From the NCBI GenBank assembly GCA_932294295.1, contig OW028585.1, forward strand, positions 24,718,813-24,782,812: a stretch of DNA of 64,000 nucleotides. The letters run 5' to 3'. The notes beneath the pieces were generated by a model that had not been told where the DNA came from, searched no databases, and saw only the letters and a list, made by a program, of their open reading frames with translations. This DNA is from Alitta virens. Taxonomy: Eukaryota; Annelida; Polychaeta; Phyllodocida; Nereididae. Both the position numbers and the translations under genes were made by a program. Below are positions 42,901 through 54,200 of this stretch, one piece after another. Each line of letters opens with the position of its first letter. Position 1 is the stretch's first letter.

Positions 42901-45434
42901 TAACAGATTTCGTACCGATATCTGACGAGACATTTCTAGGCCGTATAGATTGTATCATTACACTTTGAAAGTTCACCCAATTTTACTGGCAACTGTCCTA
43001 AAAAAATGAGTAGTCCCAATTGACAAAACCACCTTTTTGGGACCACGATTGAAGAAATATATAATGTAATATTTGATGGTTCTTACTCCGCGATCCATGC
43101 AGGTCTATAACTGTTGATAGGTGAATCTATACATTTTTATTATTGAAAGTTAAATGAGACTGTCAGAAGCTTAATAATACCAGTTTAAAAAAAATTATGT
43201 AACTATAAGTGTAGTCACGATATAGTTTATTGTTTATTGAATAAAGCCACTCTTCCCAAAGGCTTAATGACATGCCGCTTTAGGGAAGAGTACAGTTAAA
43301 AATGTATTAAATGTAATGTGGAAGAAAATGTTATCAAAGGAAATTTGTGTAATTTAGACGATTATGACAAGTAATTTTGATTTGTAGGCCTATTAAATTT
43401 GCATGAGTAAGCCTCAACTGTCTTCTTTTTGACATAATATGATATGATTCAAACCATTCCATGGAATGCAATTTTATAGACTTGGAAACTGAACTCCGGA
43501 CGAAGTCACGTTAATCCAGGAACCCCATTGGCTAAGGCAGTCCGTCAACCAATGGTAATCCTGGATTCACACGAATTCTGGAGTTTTCAAGTCTATGACA
43601 TTGGCTGCAACATGAGCGATTGAATTGCAGACCTGGACATCCACATTGGCCTTGGAGAGCAGCATGAGACGAAGGTGGCCTGGCTGGACGACTGTTCCTC
43701 CCAGGGATATCGACACATGATGCTGCATGAGCCACGCATGTTCTGTCATCTGATGGGCCTCTTTTTCAACTGCAATTCTCTCCTGAGGAAAATGCAGAGG
43801 ACGTGTGGCGCTCTCTCTGGGGTACGTCGGCACCACAATCATACTTTTCAATATGTGTGATGAGAGATGTTGCAGAAGAGTATGTGTGGGATGAAAATGG
43901 TGGACTGGGAATGCAAATAACCTAATGCTCTGGATTTACCATAGAAAATTATATCAAAAATGAAATTGTTTGTCCTTTTGAAAATATTGAGGGGACTTGG
44001 GCAGACGTGAGGTACTTCGTCTTCACTAAGAAAAGTTTAGGTGTACATTTGTACATGGTGAAACGCTTCCCAAAAGTAAAAATATTTAAATATCAATGTT
44101 CAATAAGTAACTGGTGTCATTGGCACATTACAGCAGCTTTCATTTACTTGGTAATTAATGTCAGAAGACGTCATGAGAATCCAGGACTTCCATTGGATAG
44201 ACAGTAACTCGGCCAATTTGAATTCTGGATTCAATTGATGTGATTTTAGTTCAAAGTCTATGAAAACTGCTTTAATTGTTCTTTCGTTTGAAGGTGAAAC
44301 CAGCTAACAGCAGGACTTATCGACAGATAGAGCAACCACATGTGAATGCCATGGCTACTGCAAGCTCATTGGCCAGACTTATTAACATCCTGGCCAATCA
44401 TGGCAGAGATTCCCACACTGGGTCCCAGGTGCTCTCTCCTGAAACCACAGCTCGAATGCTGGAACCAGTCAGCAGGGGGCAGGAACAGGTCTACCAGATT
44501 GAAGGGCTCTTCTCACAATTTGGACTTGGTGTAGACATTATTATGAAAGAGGTAACCAGCGCAGATGATAATATTACAAGCATATTTATTCTGAAAATGT
44601 TAGCAATATACCAAATGACGTTCAGGTAACAAAATCTGATAATGATATTGTTAGGTTACAGCAAAATTATAATAACCAGGTTTGTCAGCTGAATATCATT
44701 TGGTAACTTAATGCGATCCTGGAGAAAGTTCTTCTGATATTACCAGAGTTCATGTTACAGTAATATTATTTTGCTGGGAATTACAGCAGATTTTATGGAC
44801 TTGGAAACTTAACTTACGAGGATGTCATGGAAATCCAGGATTCCCATTGTCTACATGGCCAAATGTGCTATGTGTGTTTTCCATGCGTTTGGAGAAACGC
44901 ATGGTTTTCACCTGATTTTAATTAGGCAAAAACCATGCGTTTTCTATGCGTTTATCCTTCTCATGGAAAACGCACGTGGCACATTTGGCCATGTAAGACA
45001 GCCTCCCAACCAATGGGAGTCCTGGATTCACATGACGTCCTCTTGATTAAGTTAAGTGTTTAGTTTCCATGTCTATGAGTTCTACTGTTAGGTAGAACGG
45101 TAACCTAAACTGACATCATTTGCAGTCGGGCTTGTCTACGCTAAGACTAAGTGTCGTGTCACTGACGTTTCACCCAAAAGCCTTGTGCAGTTGCCAGAAA
45201 CCATGCATTTTTTTAAAATTAAATTATATATTGCAGGGAAGGAAGTTGGTGGGGCATCCTGGCTTCGGTGGACAAGCAGCCTATGCAGACCCAGACAATC
45301 AAATCTCTTGGGCTTACCTCACCAACAGAATCTGCCACTACGGGCCTGTTGATTGTGATCCAAGGTACAGGCCCCTGGTGCAGTGCATCTACAGCTGCCT
45401 CAATGATATCAACATGGAATGTTCCAGTATTTGA
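39901..45434 (+). CDS. Serine beta-lactamase/esterase-like protein, 8 exons
   Basis: Class C beta-lactamase-fold protein, related to EstB-type esterases and the animal beta-lactamase-domain proteins (LACT-like). The substrate is unknown and lactamase activity is not implied. Exons, GT/AG and in phase: 39901-39989, 40223-40321, 41299-41491, 42103-42208, 42448-42570, 43631-43821, 44294-44551, 45237-45434; total 1257 nt, 418 residues. The SxxK motif is WSVTKA with Ser78 and Lys81. The likely second-motif Tyr is Tyr168 in GYHAVTFGW. The third motif appears as HPGFGG at 360-365. DIHIGL near residue 206 matches a conserved C-terminal feature of the family. There is no obvious signal peptide (N-terminus MSKYPLIPPD), so it is probably cytosolic. 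Introns 2, 4, 6 and 7 carry or abut MITE copies. The first AATAAA after the TGA is in a retroelement tail at 45725. Confidence 0.9.
40043..40194. mobile_element. MITE-A copy 11, full length
   Basis: TA|CAGATATCATAGACTTGGAA ... CCAAGTCTATGAAATCTGCTG|TA, 152 bp with strong arms. It fills most of intron 1 of the beta-lactamase-like gene (39990-40222). Confidence 0.88.
41720..41863. mobile_element. MITE-B copy 5
   Basis: TA|CATGACCAAATGTGCTATGT ... ATAGCACATTTGGCCATG|TA, in intron 3 of the beta-lactamase-like gene. Confidence 0.85.
42219..42339. mobile_element. MITE-A copy 12, immediately after a splice donor
   Basis: TA|CAGTCAATTTCACTGACTAG ... CATTGGCTG|TA. It begins only 10 bp after the end of exon 4 of the beta-lactamase-like gene (exon end 42208, donor GTAGGT). 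Confidence 0.7.
42580..43465. other. Intron 5 of the beta-lactamase-like gene
   Basis: AT-rich, no exon or element recognised before MITE-A copy 13. Confidence 0.5.
43470..43612. mobile_element. MITE-A copy 13
   Basis: ATAGACTTGGAAACTGAACT at the left, GGAGTTTTCAAGTCTATGAC and TTGGCTGCAA at the right. It ends about 18 bp before exon 6 of the beta-lactamase-like gene, so it overlaps or abuts the branch-point/acceptor region. Confidence 0.75.
44131..44272. mobile_element. MITE-A copy 14, decayed
   Basis: TA|CAGCAGCTTTCATTTACTTGG, AGACGTCATGAGAATCCAGG, then TTCAAAGTCTATGAAAACTGC. It ends about 21 bp upstream of exon 7 of the beta-lactamase-like gene. Confidence 0.72.
44784..45087. mobile_element. 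MITE-A copy 15, split by MITE-B copy 6
   Basis: TA|CAGCAGATTTTATGGACTTGG ... TTCCCATTGTC, then MITE-B, then AGACAGCCTCCCAACC ... CCATGTCTATGAGTTCTACTG|TTA. Removing MITE-B and one TA rejoins the usual family centre. Confidence 0.85.
44854..44993. mobile_element. MITE-B copy 6, nested in MITE-A
   Basis: TA|CATGGCCAAATGTGCTATGT ... GTGGCACATTTGGCCATG|TA, inserted at a TA in the centre of MITE-A copy 15. Confidence 0.9.
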
Positions 45435-45529
45435 CATCATTTCCCACTTGAGTTCATGGCAGCAATAGACAATGATTTGGATTGGGGCTATTTTCGAACA
45501 CTTGCCAGCCATTCCAATTGGTGGTATGT

Positions 45530-45748
45530 AAGACATTAATGATCTTAATTCTTTCAAAAAAGCACTTAAAGTTTATATTTTAATGTAAATCGTATGCTTT
45601 TATATTATTTTGCTTATTTTAGTTATATCTTCTTTTTTTCTTTTCTTTTTTGTATTGATGTTCTTAACAGGGTCCACATGAAAAACAGTTTAACTGATTG
45701 TATACACCCTGTGTAAATATGTTCAATAAATAAATAAATAAATAAAGT
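45530..45748 (+). mobile_element. LINE 3' end downstream of the beta-lactamase-like gene
   Basis: A short coding remnant (NSFKKALKVYILM) typical of the C-terminus of jockey/CR1-type elements is followed by GTATACACCCTGTGTAAATA and (AAAT)n. The AATAAA at 45725 is the first after the gene's stop codon, with none between. Confidence 0.6.
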
Positions 45749-46194
45749 ATGAGTATTGGTTTTTATTTCAAGGAATGATTACAAATATTATGATAAAAGA
45801 CATTGAAAATATTCTCATATGAAGCTTGGCACTTGCAAGCTTAACAAGCTGTACATGTAGTGCCTGAAATTTAGGAAATGTATTGAATTTACATAACAGA
45901 CATCAACATTGACATTTTATTGCTACATTTACACACAATGATTCAGATAACAAGCGTTACAAATTTTTAAAAATAAATCTATAGATTGTATCATGTAATC
46001 CCTATGTATATTACAGTTAGCAGCCTTCCAAACAAGGCATTAAGTCTGTTATGTACGGAGATGTCCATATACAGACATACCATGGCCACAAAATCATGTA
46101 ATGTGGATGTAATATGGAAGCTAAATATGTCTTATCGTTATGCATTTTATAAATAATAAATTGCAGCTGTTGTTTTTAAATCCGGTTGCTTTTA

Positions 46195-46812
46195 AGATAA
46201 GATAAGGGATAAGATAACACTTTATTCAGCCCTCATACAGAGTACAATGAAAAGCTGAATAAAAAGAAATTTTGCATCAAGTCATACATGAGTAAATATA
46301 AAATATATATATACATATATACACTTAATAATACACACTACTAATCATTCTCGACTACTGGTCTTAAAATTGTACAATCGGATGCTAGATGGAACAAATG
46401 ATTTTCCATACCTGCTCGGGCGATGAGCAATTGATCTTAGCCTTTGACCCGATCTAAGATATTCATAGCATTAATTGGGATATGTTTATTGTCATTCAGT
46501 ATCTTGTTCACATACTTCATAGTTTGATTCGCATACCAATGATCTAGCTGAAATTACAAAATCATGTTGTGAAATTAAAGGTAATACCTGACTCAATGCT
46601 TCCGTAGAAGAGTAAATACCTTGCAATCAACTTGATGTAACACAGTATTCGATATAAATATACAGGTGGTTCACATTTTCAGTAAAACTTTGCTGATTGT
46701 CTATATTCACACCCAAGTATTCATACATATAACAACCTGTTTTATATTGAGTGATAGTTGTGTTCAAACCGCTGAGAAGCCGTTTTTTCAAAGCTAGACG
46801 TACTATCAATAC
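46195..46812 (-). pseudogene. LINE 3' fragment, antisense
   Basis: Minus-strand fragments YEYLGVNIDNQQSFTENV (about 46725-46670) and SFVPSSIRLYNF (about 46410-46375) match the C-terminal RT region and tail of CR1/jockey-like elements. A tail GAGGGCTGAATAAAGTGTTA with TTATC-type repeats ends at 46195. Frames are broken. Confidence 0.65.
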
Positions 46813-46814
46813 TA

Positions 46815-47699
46815 CTATTATTGATTAAAATATCTTATAATTAATATCAATTATCAAGTCAAAATCAAGACTTAATTAAGGGAATCTGATATTACCGAAT
46901 ATATGAAATATATATCAATTTCTATGGGTTTTATATTTTATTTTCCAAGTTAATAAACGATTTTTAAACATTTGTTAAAATAGGCCATCGATGTATTTTG
47001 TTGGGATGTGTAGGAAGGTATGAACACAATGTCATGCTTAATAACTGAACGGAATATTCCCATGTTAATAATTGACATTCCTAATAACACACAAAGACCC
47101 TTCTAAATACCAATGCATAGTTTTTGTTCTCTCCTTTAATTTGTTGTTTAAACTCATATTTTCCAATAACAATTCTGATCGGCAGACTAATTAAGTCAGT
47201 GCTCTTTCTGAAGCTGATTTGGTGACGTCACAATTATGCAAGAAACAATTAATGGTGGAAGAGGCTAACATTTTTCCTATGAAATGTAAACCTTCATCTT
47301 GAATGTGGATAAACCCTCTGGCCAAAGGTTACTGATCATATCAGTGATGAAAATGATGCAGTGCATATCAGGTCAGTATACATTTACGTGTTGAAACCTT
47401 ATTACACAATTAAATTAATTAAGTAGGCCTATGATATTAATTATTTTAATCGAGATCTGCATTTGCATAGGCAGCACAGTCCAATTTTGATATATCGTTA
47501 ATATATCTGTAAAAGATTTGCTGAGGGTTTGTTGCAATACGGCCTATGTTTAATTCGCTGCACTCGGCCACCTGGCGGATGTTAACGGCGAACGTCGGCA
47601 CGTGTGAAATGTGAAGGATTAGTTGTCGGGTTGTTTTTCGAGTTAGTAGTGACAACGATCAGCTTTTATCGAATTGAATTGTTAATTGAGATTGCCAGA
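46815..47699. other. Upstream region of TRNAU1AP
   Basis: No exon seen. The last 170 bp before the ATG are locally richer in CpG (GGCGAACGTCGGCACGTG near 47588) and probably include the promoter and 5' UTR; the transcription start is not visible. Confidence 0.45.
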
Positions 47700-50600
47700 A
47701 TGGCAGCGACTGCAACGTTATGGATGGGTGATGTGAGTATCGTCTTTGTTTATGTACGACAAACCCGGTTAGTGACATGCCTCTGTTATCGCCCAAGAAT
47801 AAACTTTGGAATTGTTGATATGTTGTACAGTGATAGGCAAAGATAGCAACAGCGTGCAATTAGCTGCACAACATCAGTGGTTTTGATATGCCTAAAGTAA
47901 CTTGACAATCTCATATGCATATTCTTTTAAAAATTCTTTAACTTGTAAACAAAATTAAATTTAGTGTCACTTATCATACGAATGTTGGATATTTTACATG
48001 GTTCCATCTGTGATGCTTCTTTGATAGTTCAAATGGTTTACTGCTGTTTATACTGGTACAGAAGTGCTACAATTATTTCTGCTTCGTTGGCAGGTCGAAA
48101 CGTACATGGATGAGGGATTCATTGCGAACGCGTTCCGTGTTTTGGGAGAAGAGGTGAAGCAAGTCAAGCTTATTCGCAACAGACATACAGGGTTTGTTTT
48201 TAGCTAACAATACGCATCTCTTACCGTGAGACTTGTGGTGGTCTGTAGCTGTAAAATACATCTGCTTATAATTAAGAGTGAGTGAGATGAACTGAGATTA
48301 ATGACATTGTGATGGGTATTTGCAGGGATCAAGCGAGTTACTGTTTCATTGACTTCCATACAAATGAAGATGCCCATCGTGCCATGCTGAAGTTGAATGG
48401 CAAAATTCTACCCGGTTCTGAACCTGTAAGTATTCAGGAGTGTCATATATTCTATTTTTTGACATAATATCTACATTGTAAGTTTGAGAAATCTCTTCTG
48501 TTCGTGCCATTCCGCATACTAAGTTAGGACATGTGACAGGATGATACCTTAAATACCTTAAATTTATGGTCAAAATAATCCGAAAAGTGTCATTGCTTCT
48601 TGAATATGAAAGGTTGCTTGTCCTACTGTACTACATATATGTATATATCGGTTTTCAGCAAAGACGATTCAAACTGAACTCAGCAAGCTATGGGAGAGAA
48701 CACCTAAATGAGTAAGACATGACAAAACTAGATTGTGTTGTTAGTTTGCCGTCATCCATACTTTACCGTGATGCTTGTGTTTTGGCACTTTCTCACCTGG
48801 GTATATCAATATATCGACATTAACAGGCAGACACGGCAGGCGATCACGATAAACTGATGACACACTCTAATGTTTCACAATTCATTTAAAAGGCGAACAA
48901 CTGAAATTGGACTAAAGCGAGTAACCGCTAGCTTTTGCATGAATCCAGCAGTGTAACTAATGTAGTAAAATGAACATACTGTAGTTGAAATTTTCTTAAA
49001 CTTTCAGACCTGAGTATTCCCTTTTTGTCGGTGATCTGACGGAGGATGTAGATGACTTGGCTCTGTACAATACATTCATAAGGAGATACAAATCTTGCAA
49101 AGCTGCAAAAGGTGAGGTTCACTTTTCTACAAACTGTTAGTTGTTAGGTTTTGTCGAAGGTGATTGACTGCATAAAAAACTGATTAAAGAAGATATTCTT
49201 ATTAATTGCCGAGTCCTACTGGTTGTATGAAATTGCATCCGGAAGATTAGTATATTCACAAAACAACAATAAAATTAAGCTAAATGTGATGTTATCCGTT
49301 TGCAGTCGTATTGGACAGCTCGGGGAAGTCACGTGGTTATGGTTTTGTGAGGTTCGGGGAAGAAGCTGAGCAGAAGAAAGCCTTGTCGGAGATGCACTAC
49401 AGTACAGGGCTGGGCAAGAAACCCATCAGGGTCAGTATGGCCACACCCAAGAGTGCTCGACAGTGGAACAACATGTACAGCCAGGGATACACCAACCCGA
49501 ATTACAGCAGTTACTATAATTATGCTGCTAATTACGGCAACTATGGGAACTATGCTAACTACAACCAGAGTGCTTACAACTATAGCAATTACTATGGCAA
49601 CTACAACAATTATTGGCAAGGCGGTTATGATTACTACAATACAGACCCGTCTCAGGTGCAGGTAAGTGTAGGCCTATGGTTATTACGATCTGTGTTATTG
49701 ATTTCAATGTCTCAATGGTACTGGTCGGCAGCTTAGCCGGCTTACAAGACCAGCTGCTAGAGGCAGATCTGTAATTCGATAAGATCACGAGCACTTGAAT
49801 TTATATTGTACCAGCTTATATATACATTATACCATATAAGAGTAAGACACTTGAGTTCCACCTATACCTTGCCACAGATTTCCATTATAAATTTCAATAT
49901 TAACTGATTGCTGAAGCTAAAAACAACATAGACTTTAGATGAGATATAAACAAAATTATTTGGCGACATTAAATGCTGTGAAATTGCTTAATTATTCAAT
50001 TTTGATGCTTTAAAAACTGGAATCTGGCTATGTTTAGCATGACGTCATCATCTGTGCTCTTCTCTGATTGGCTGGAAGTCCACAGTTAAATTGCCAACAA
50101 TCATTATGAGCACTGCCCTATAACTAGAAAACCAGTCAACATGTGGTCAGATGCAGTACTGAACAGATTTGATCCCCACAGAACAAATACATAGCTTCAG
50201 CTTGTGTCTCGGCTGTCCTACAATTTTAGCCAATCAGAGCATACCTTGCACCAGGGGTACTGCTTGCACATATGACGTCATTCTGTCATGGTAGGTGATC
50301 CCCCTTGCATAATGAAGGTGCACTATCTTAATTTAGACTGATTTTTATGTGTTAGAAATGATATTTATAACTCAAAATGTAGCGTGTATGATGAAAATAC
50401 ATTTTAAAGAATTGGCAAAATTTTTTTTCGGGTTTCTGTTCATAATTGTTGCTTTGTTTTTTTTGCCCCAAAGTCGGGGAATCCCTCTTCAATAGGTCAC
50501 AAGAGTTTTGTTTTACCTCAGAAGAATATCTTACCAACATTCAACTAACTGGCAGGGCCCCTCGTTACCGCAAGAATAGACCCGGAAACAATATGATGAA

Positions 50601-52097
50601 TAAAAAAATTAAATAAACCAAAAAAAAAACAAGGCGAAAATGTTTTCATACTCACTGATATGCTCTATACGGTCACGTAATCTGCAACAGGAATATTTTT
50701 ATAAACCTAGGCGCAAAAATGATTCAAGTGCTTGTGGATAATATAAGATGATGAAATGGTTTGGATTGGATTCCATGTCACACATTTACCCCGTGGGTGG
50801 GGTCTTTCATGTTACATGCCATCGACATCCAGCTGAAATGAGATGAGTGATTGGCAATATTTAACAATGCTTGATTGGTTTTACAGGATTATGAACAGAA
50901 TGGAACAGAAGGCCATTATGATGAGAACGGAGAGCACCAAGCGATTGATGACGACCCTGAAGAAGGTAAATTACTTTATCACTGTTTCTCTCTGAGTAAT
51001 GAAATGCATTTCATGCTTTACCCCAACGTCTGCACTGTATTTTTGTTTCTAAGCATCTTTGTGTGAATCAAAATGACTTATTATTATCCTGCATTATGAA
51101 AAAATGGGTGTTTGGAAAGAAGAAAATTGGCATTTCAGACACAAATGCCTGTTTAGTGCTCATTGTGAATATTATGTCATTGGTAGTAGAAAAGTTCTTA
51201 TTTACGCATTGTGTAGATTTGTTTGTGAATCTTGGTAGTTCACTCAAGTTTTACTTACTTTGGAGTGAAGTCTTCAGAAGAAGGAAAACTAAACAATTTC
51301 TAATGTACAATTTTTGTAAATGATCCAGATCCTGAAATTGAAGTTAACGTTGAGAAATTGAACAAGAATTTCTTCATGATGAGCGAGGTGAGTGTGATGC
51401 GCTGTGTGTACAAGGTGCCATGGCCTAGTGATCAAGGTGCTTGCCTTCCAACCAAAAGGTTACATGTTGGAGTCCCCATCATGGCTTGGGAGGAACTGAG
51501 CTGATCCTCTGGAGCTATTTGCTCCGCTAGTCGCTAGAGCTGCACCCAGGTGTAAATTGGCAAATTTGAAGGGATGGACTGTTTGATTCAATTCTTACTA
51601 GAAATGAGACTATTGAACTTTTAAATACTCTTTGCTTACAATGATTCAATTAATTTATGCGATTGTAAATTTTTAAATGTGATATGATTATATGACTCCA
51701 ACTTTGTACCAATGGTGTATGAATAAAGATTATATATATAAATGTGTACTTGGCTATAGGCAGTGAAGGCAATTGTAGAGTGCTTAGCCCCTACAGATGA
51801 TTCTGTCTAATGGGTTGTTACTCCCTAGAGAGTTGAGACAGGCTGACAGTTGAACAGGCCTGCCGTTGGTGCAATTGTACAGTTGGCAGAGTATGTATGT
51901 CATGTAATTGATAAATAAACCTGTGAACCCACATACAATTTCCTTTACATGTATCCTTGTGACTTGGAGCGATTGTCCATCATAGCACTGTTTGAGCAAT
52001 TATGTTGATTTTTTTTCAGGAATTTTATGAATCATTAGAAGACTCACGATGGCAGCCCTTGGACTCGGTGGCATCAGAAATATCGAGAAGCAAGTAG
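47700..52097 (+). CDS. TRNAU1AP: TRNAU1AP (SECp43) orthologue, tRNA-Sec associated RNA-binding protein, 9 exons
   Basis: Associates with selenocysteine tRNA and supports its methylation and selenoprotein synthesis in vertebrates. Exons, GT/AG and in phase: 47700-47732, 48094-48191, 48326-48425, 48659-48711, 49008-49111, 49306-49661, 50887-50965, 51329-51387, 52020-52097; 960 nt, 319 residues (human about 287). The N-terminus [11 protein letters not shown] is nearly the human start. RRM1 spans about 5-86 with RNP2 LWMGD and RNP1 YCFIDF. RRM2 spans about 97-170 with LFVGDL and RGYGFVRF. A Tyr/Asn/Gly-rich segment at about 178-245 is longer than in human. The conserved C-terminus is [22 protein letters not shown] signals at 53163 and 53705 are possible poly(A) sites. 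A SINE lies in intron 8. Confidence 0.95.
49725..50880. other. TRNAU1AP intron 6 DNA
   Basis: No exon seen. GACGTCAT with nearby GATTGGCTG (50041-50075) and ATTTTAGCCAATCAGAGC with ATGACGTCAT (about 50225-50282) form loose inverted copies, possibly an old foldback element. Confidence 0.45.
51396..51600 (+). mobile_element. tRNA-derived SINE in TRNAU1AP intron 8
   Basis: tRNA-like head: A-box-like TGGCCTAGTGATCAAGGTG and B-box-like GGTTACATGTTGGAGTCC about 30 bp on. The body contains GAGCTGCACCCAGGTG, a core shared with the SINE at 2560-2838. Confidence 0.7.
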
Positions 52098-52358
52098 TCT
52101 ACAGAATTGCTCATGTTGTTCATTTGTCTCTGTTCATAAATTCTTTGTATTACGTTGTTTTTTCATTGTTCAAACCATTCCATTTCATCGTTTACAGTTG
52201 AGTACTTGGAAGGTTATGCATGAAAAGGTGATACTACTATGTTTATTGATTTCATTATTGGACCAAAACTTACTTTGAATTAAGCCTCATGGTGTATGGA
52301 GTATACTCGGAATCAAATGACTGCTGGATTTGTGCGCTTTAATAGCAATGTTTTAATC

Positions 52359-52743
52359 CACTGTGTGTCGTCACCACACAGCCCAGCGACCTAATTAGGT
52401 ATATGTTTTGCTTGTTTACTCATCTAAAGTTAAATAATCAATTTCTCTTATAGTCTATGGGCTGGCTTATGGTATTAAAGGTCTAACAATGAAATAACAG
52501 AATAATTAGATGTTCATGAGCTGAGTTTACGCAATTATTGTTCTGACAAGGAGGCAATTCAGAAAAATTGCCTAAACTAAAAAAATATGAATCCATTTCT
52601 CTGATATTTTTAAGAGAAGATTTCTTACATCTATACTCAGCCTATCGGCTACATAGTTTAACCAATCATTTTGTTCAACTAGGTAAACTAGCAAAGAATG
52701 TGCATAATTAGGTCATTAGGCTGTGAGGTGACGACACACAGTG
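52359..52743. mobile_element. Palindromic MITE F downstream of TRNAU1AP
   Basis: Left CACTGTGTGTCGTCACCACA, right TGAGGTGACGACACACAGTG: about 40 bp inverted ends extend to GACCTAATTA on both sides. It starts 262 bp after the TRNAU1AP stop, before both candidate AATAAA signals, so it would lie in the 3' UTR. Target duplication is unclear. Confidence 0.75.
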
Positions 52744-53944
52744 AATACCACGACAATCCACATATAGCAAGTTAAGATGCATTTTTTCGAAGGTGGTCAA
52801 TTTAGAAGATTGGTCGATTTCGTTGATTCCAAGTGTACAAAATATGGGATGGTGTGCCTAATTGGTTTTTAAGTTAACAAACAATTAATGGTGCTTCCAT
52901 TTAAAATTTTTGCACTAATTAAGAACTTCATTCAGAAGAATTAGCTGTTTTGTAAGTGCTTAATTTATAACACTAAGGAGCTAATATTTTTTGCCAGATA
53001 TAAATTTGCAACAAAAATCTGACCATAATCCTGTATTTGTGACTCTTGGCTTTAAGACGGGAACTTGTTGCTCGTTTTTAAGTGATGAAACGTGTGCTGG
53101 GTTCTTGTAACTTATATCTTAACACTAATGGAACAAAATCAGTTTTCATTTCATTAATCTCAAATAAACGTAATCATGTGTTAGATATTCATGGGTTGTT
53201 TGCCAACTGACATTGTTCATTTTTGGGTTAAGTGTTTTTTGTTAATTCACATACTAGTCAATCGTATGCGAACTCGTGATGCTGTATGTTTTAATGAGAT
53301 GTATATCTGTGTGACTATTTATATGTCATTAGCTAATCATGTTGCATTACATATTCACTTCTAAATGGCAGCAATAAGTAATACTAATTAACTGATATGA
53401 TTTTTGACAAGTGATACCGGTAACATTTATTGTGATTAAACGCGCAATTTTGTGAGTCAATCTATGTATTATATATATTTCAGGCTATAATGAGAGTGAG
53501 GATTTTGACCCGAATGAGTCATTATCTAAAATACAAGTGCTCGTTTCTACTTGAATTTGTTTCTTCATATGTTTGCTATGTGTTATTGACATCATCATTT
53601 ACTTACAAAATACAGTCTGTGTTAGAAGACAGTTGCTGTCTATCTTTTCATAATGTGAACATTTGTACAAATATATCTGTATTGCAACATCAAAACTTTA
53701 GCTGAATAAAGCCATTTACAGAATTATATATCAGTGTGGACTTTCTCCAATTGTGGTGGACAGAATCCCTGCTATGGCAAAACTGGTACCTCAAGAGTCC
53801 AGCGGACACAAATTTGAGTGGGTTGTTTACCACCTGAGCTGCCATCTTACACATTGGATACCTGATTAGTCTTCTCACCTGCCCTGTAAAGGTTATTCCG
53901 AATACAAAATGATAGATATACAAAGCACCAGAAAGCAATTTTCT

Positions 53945-54200
53945 GACATCAGGGGGGCGTTTCACTAACGTGGTTTAAGAGTTTTTTTCCTCTTAGAAAT
54001 AAAGAGCTCTTAAAATCACTCGTTTTTTCTTAGAATATCCAATCTAAGAGATCTCTTAAACAGGTGTTCCACAAACATTTTTCTCTTGGACTAACCTCTT
54101 TATTACTCTTAGAAATTTTCCACTTAAACAGTTTAAGAGTTCTCTCACAAAGTGTTTCACCAAGTGGCAATGAGCTCAATAAAGACGATCAGTAATGAAG
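53945..54200. repeat. Foldback-like repeat with TTAAGAG motifs
   Basis: GGGGGGCGTTTCACTAACGT, GTTTAAGAGT and TCTTAGAAAT at the left, then inverted relatives CTCTTAGAAATTTTCC, TTTAAGAGTTCTC and AAAGTGTTTCACC at the right. Probably a decayed DNA element. Confidence 0.5.

Noticed and set aside
49329..49794. Antisense and alternate-frame ORFs over the TRNAU1AP RRM2/Tyr-rich exon
   Set aside because: Shadows of the biased codon composition of the real exon.
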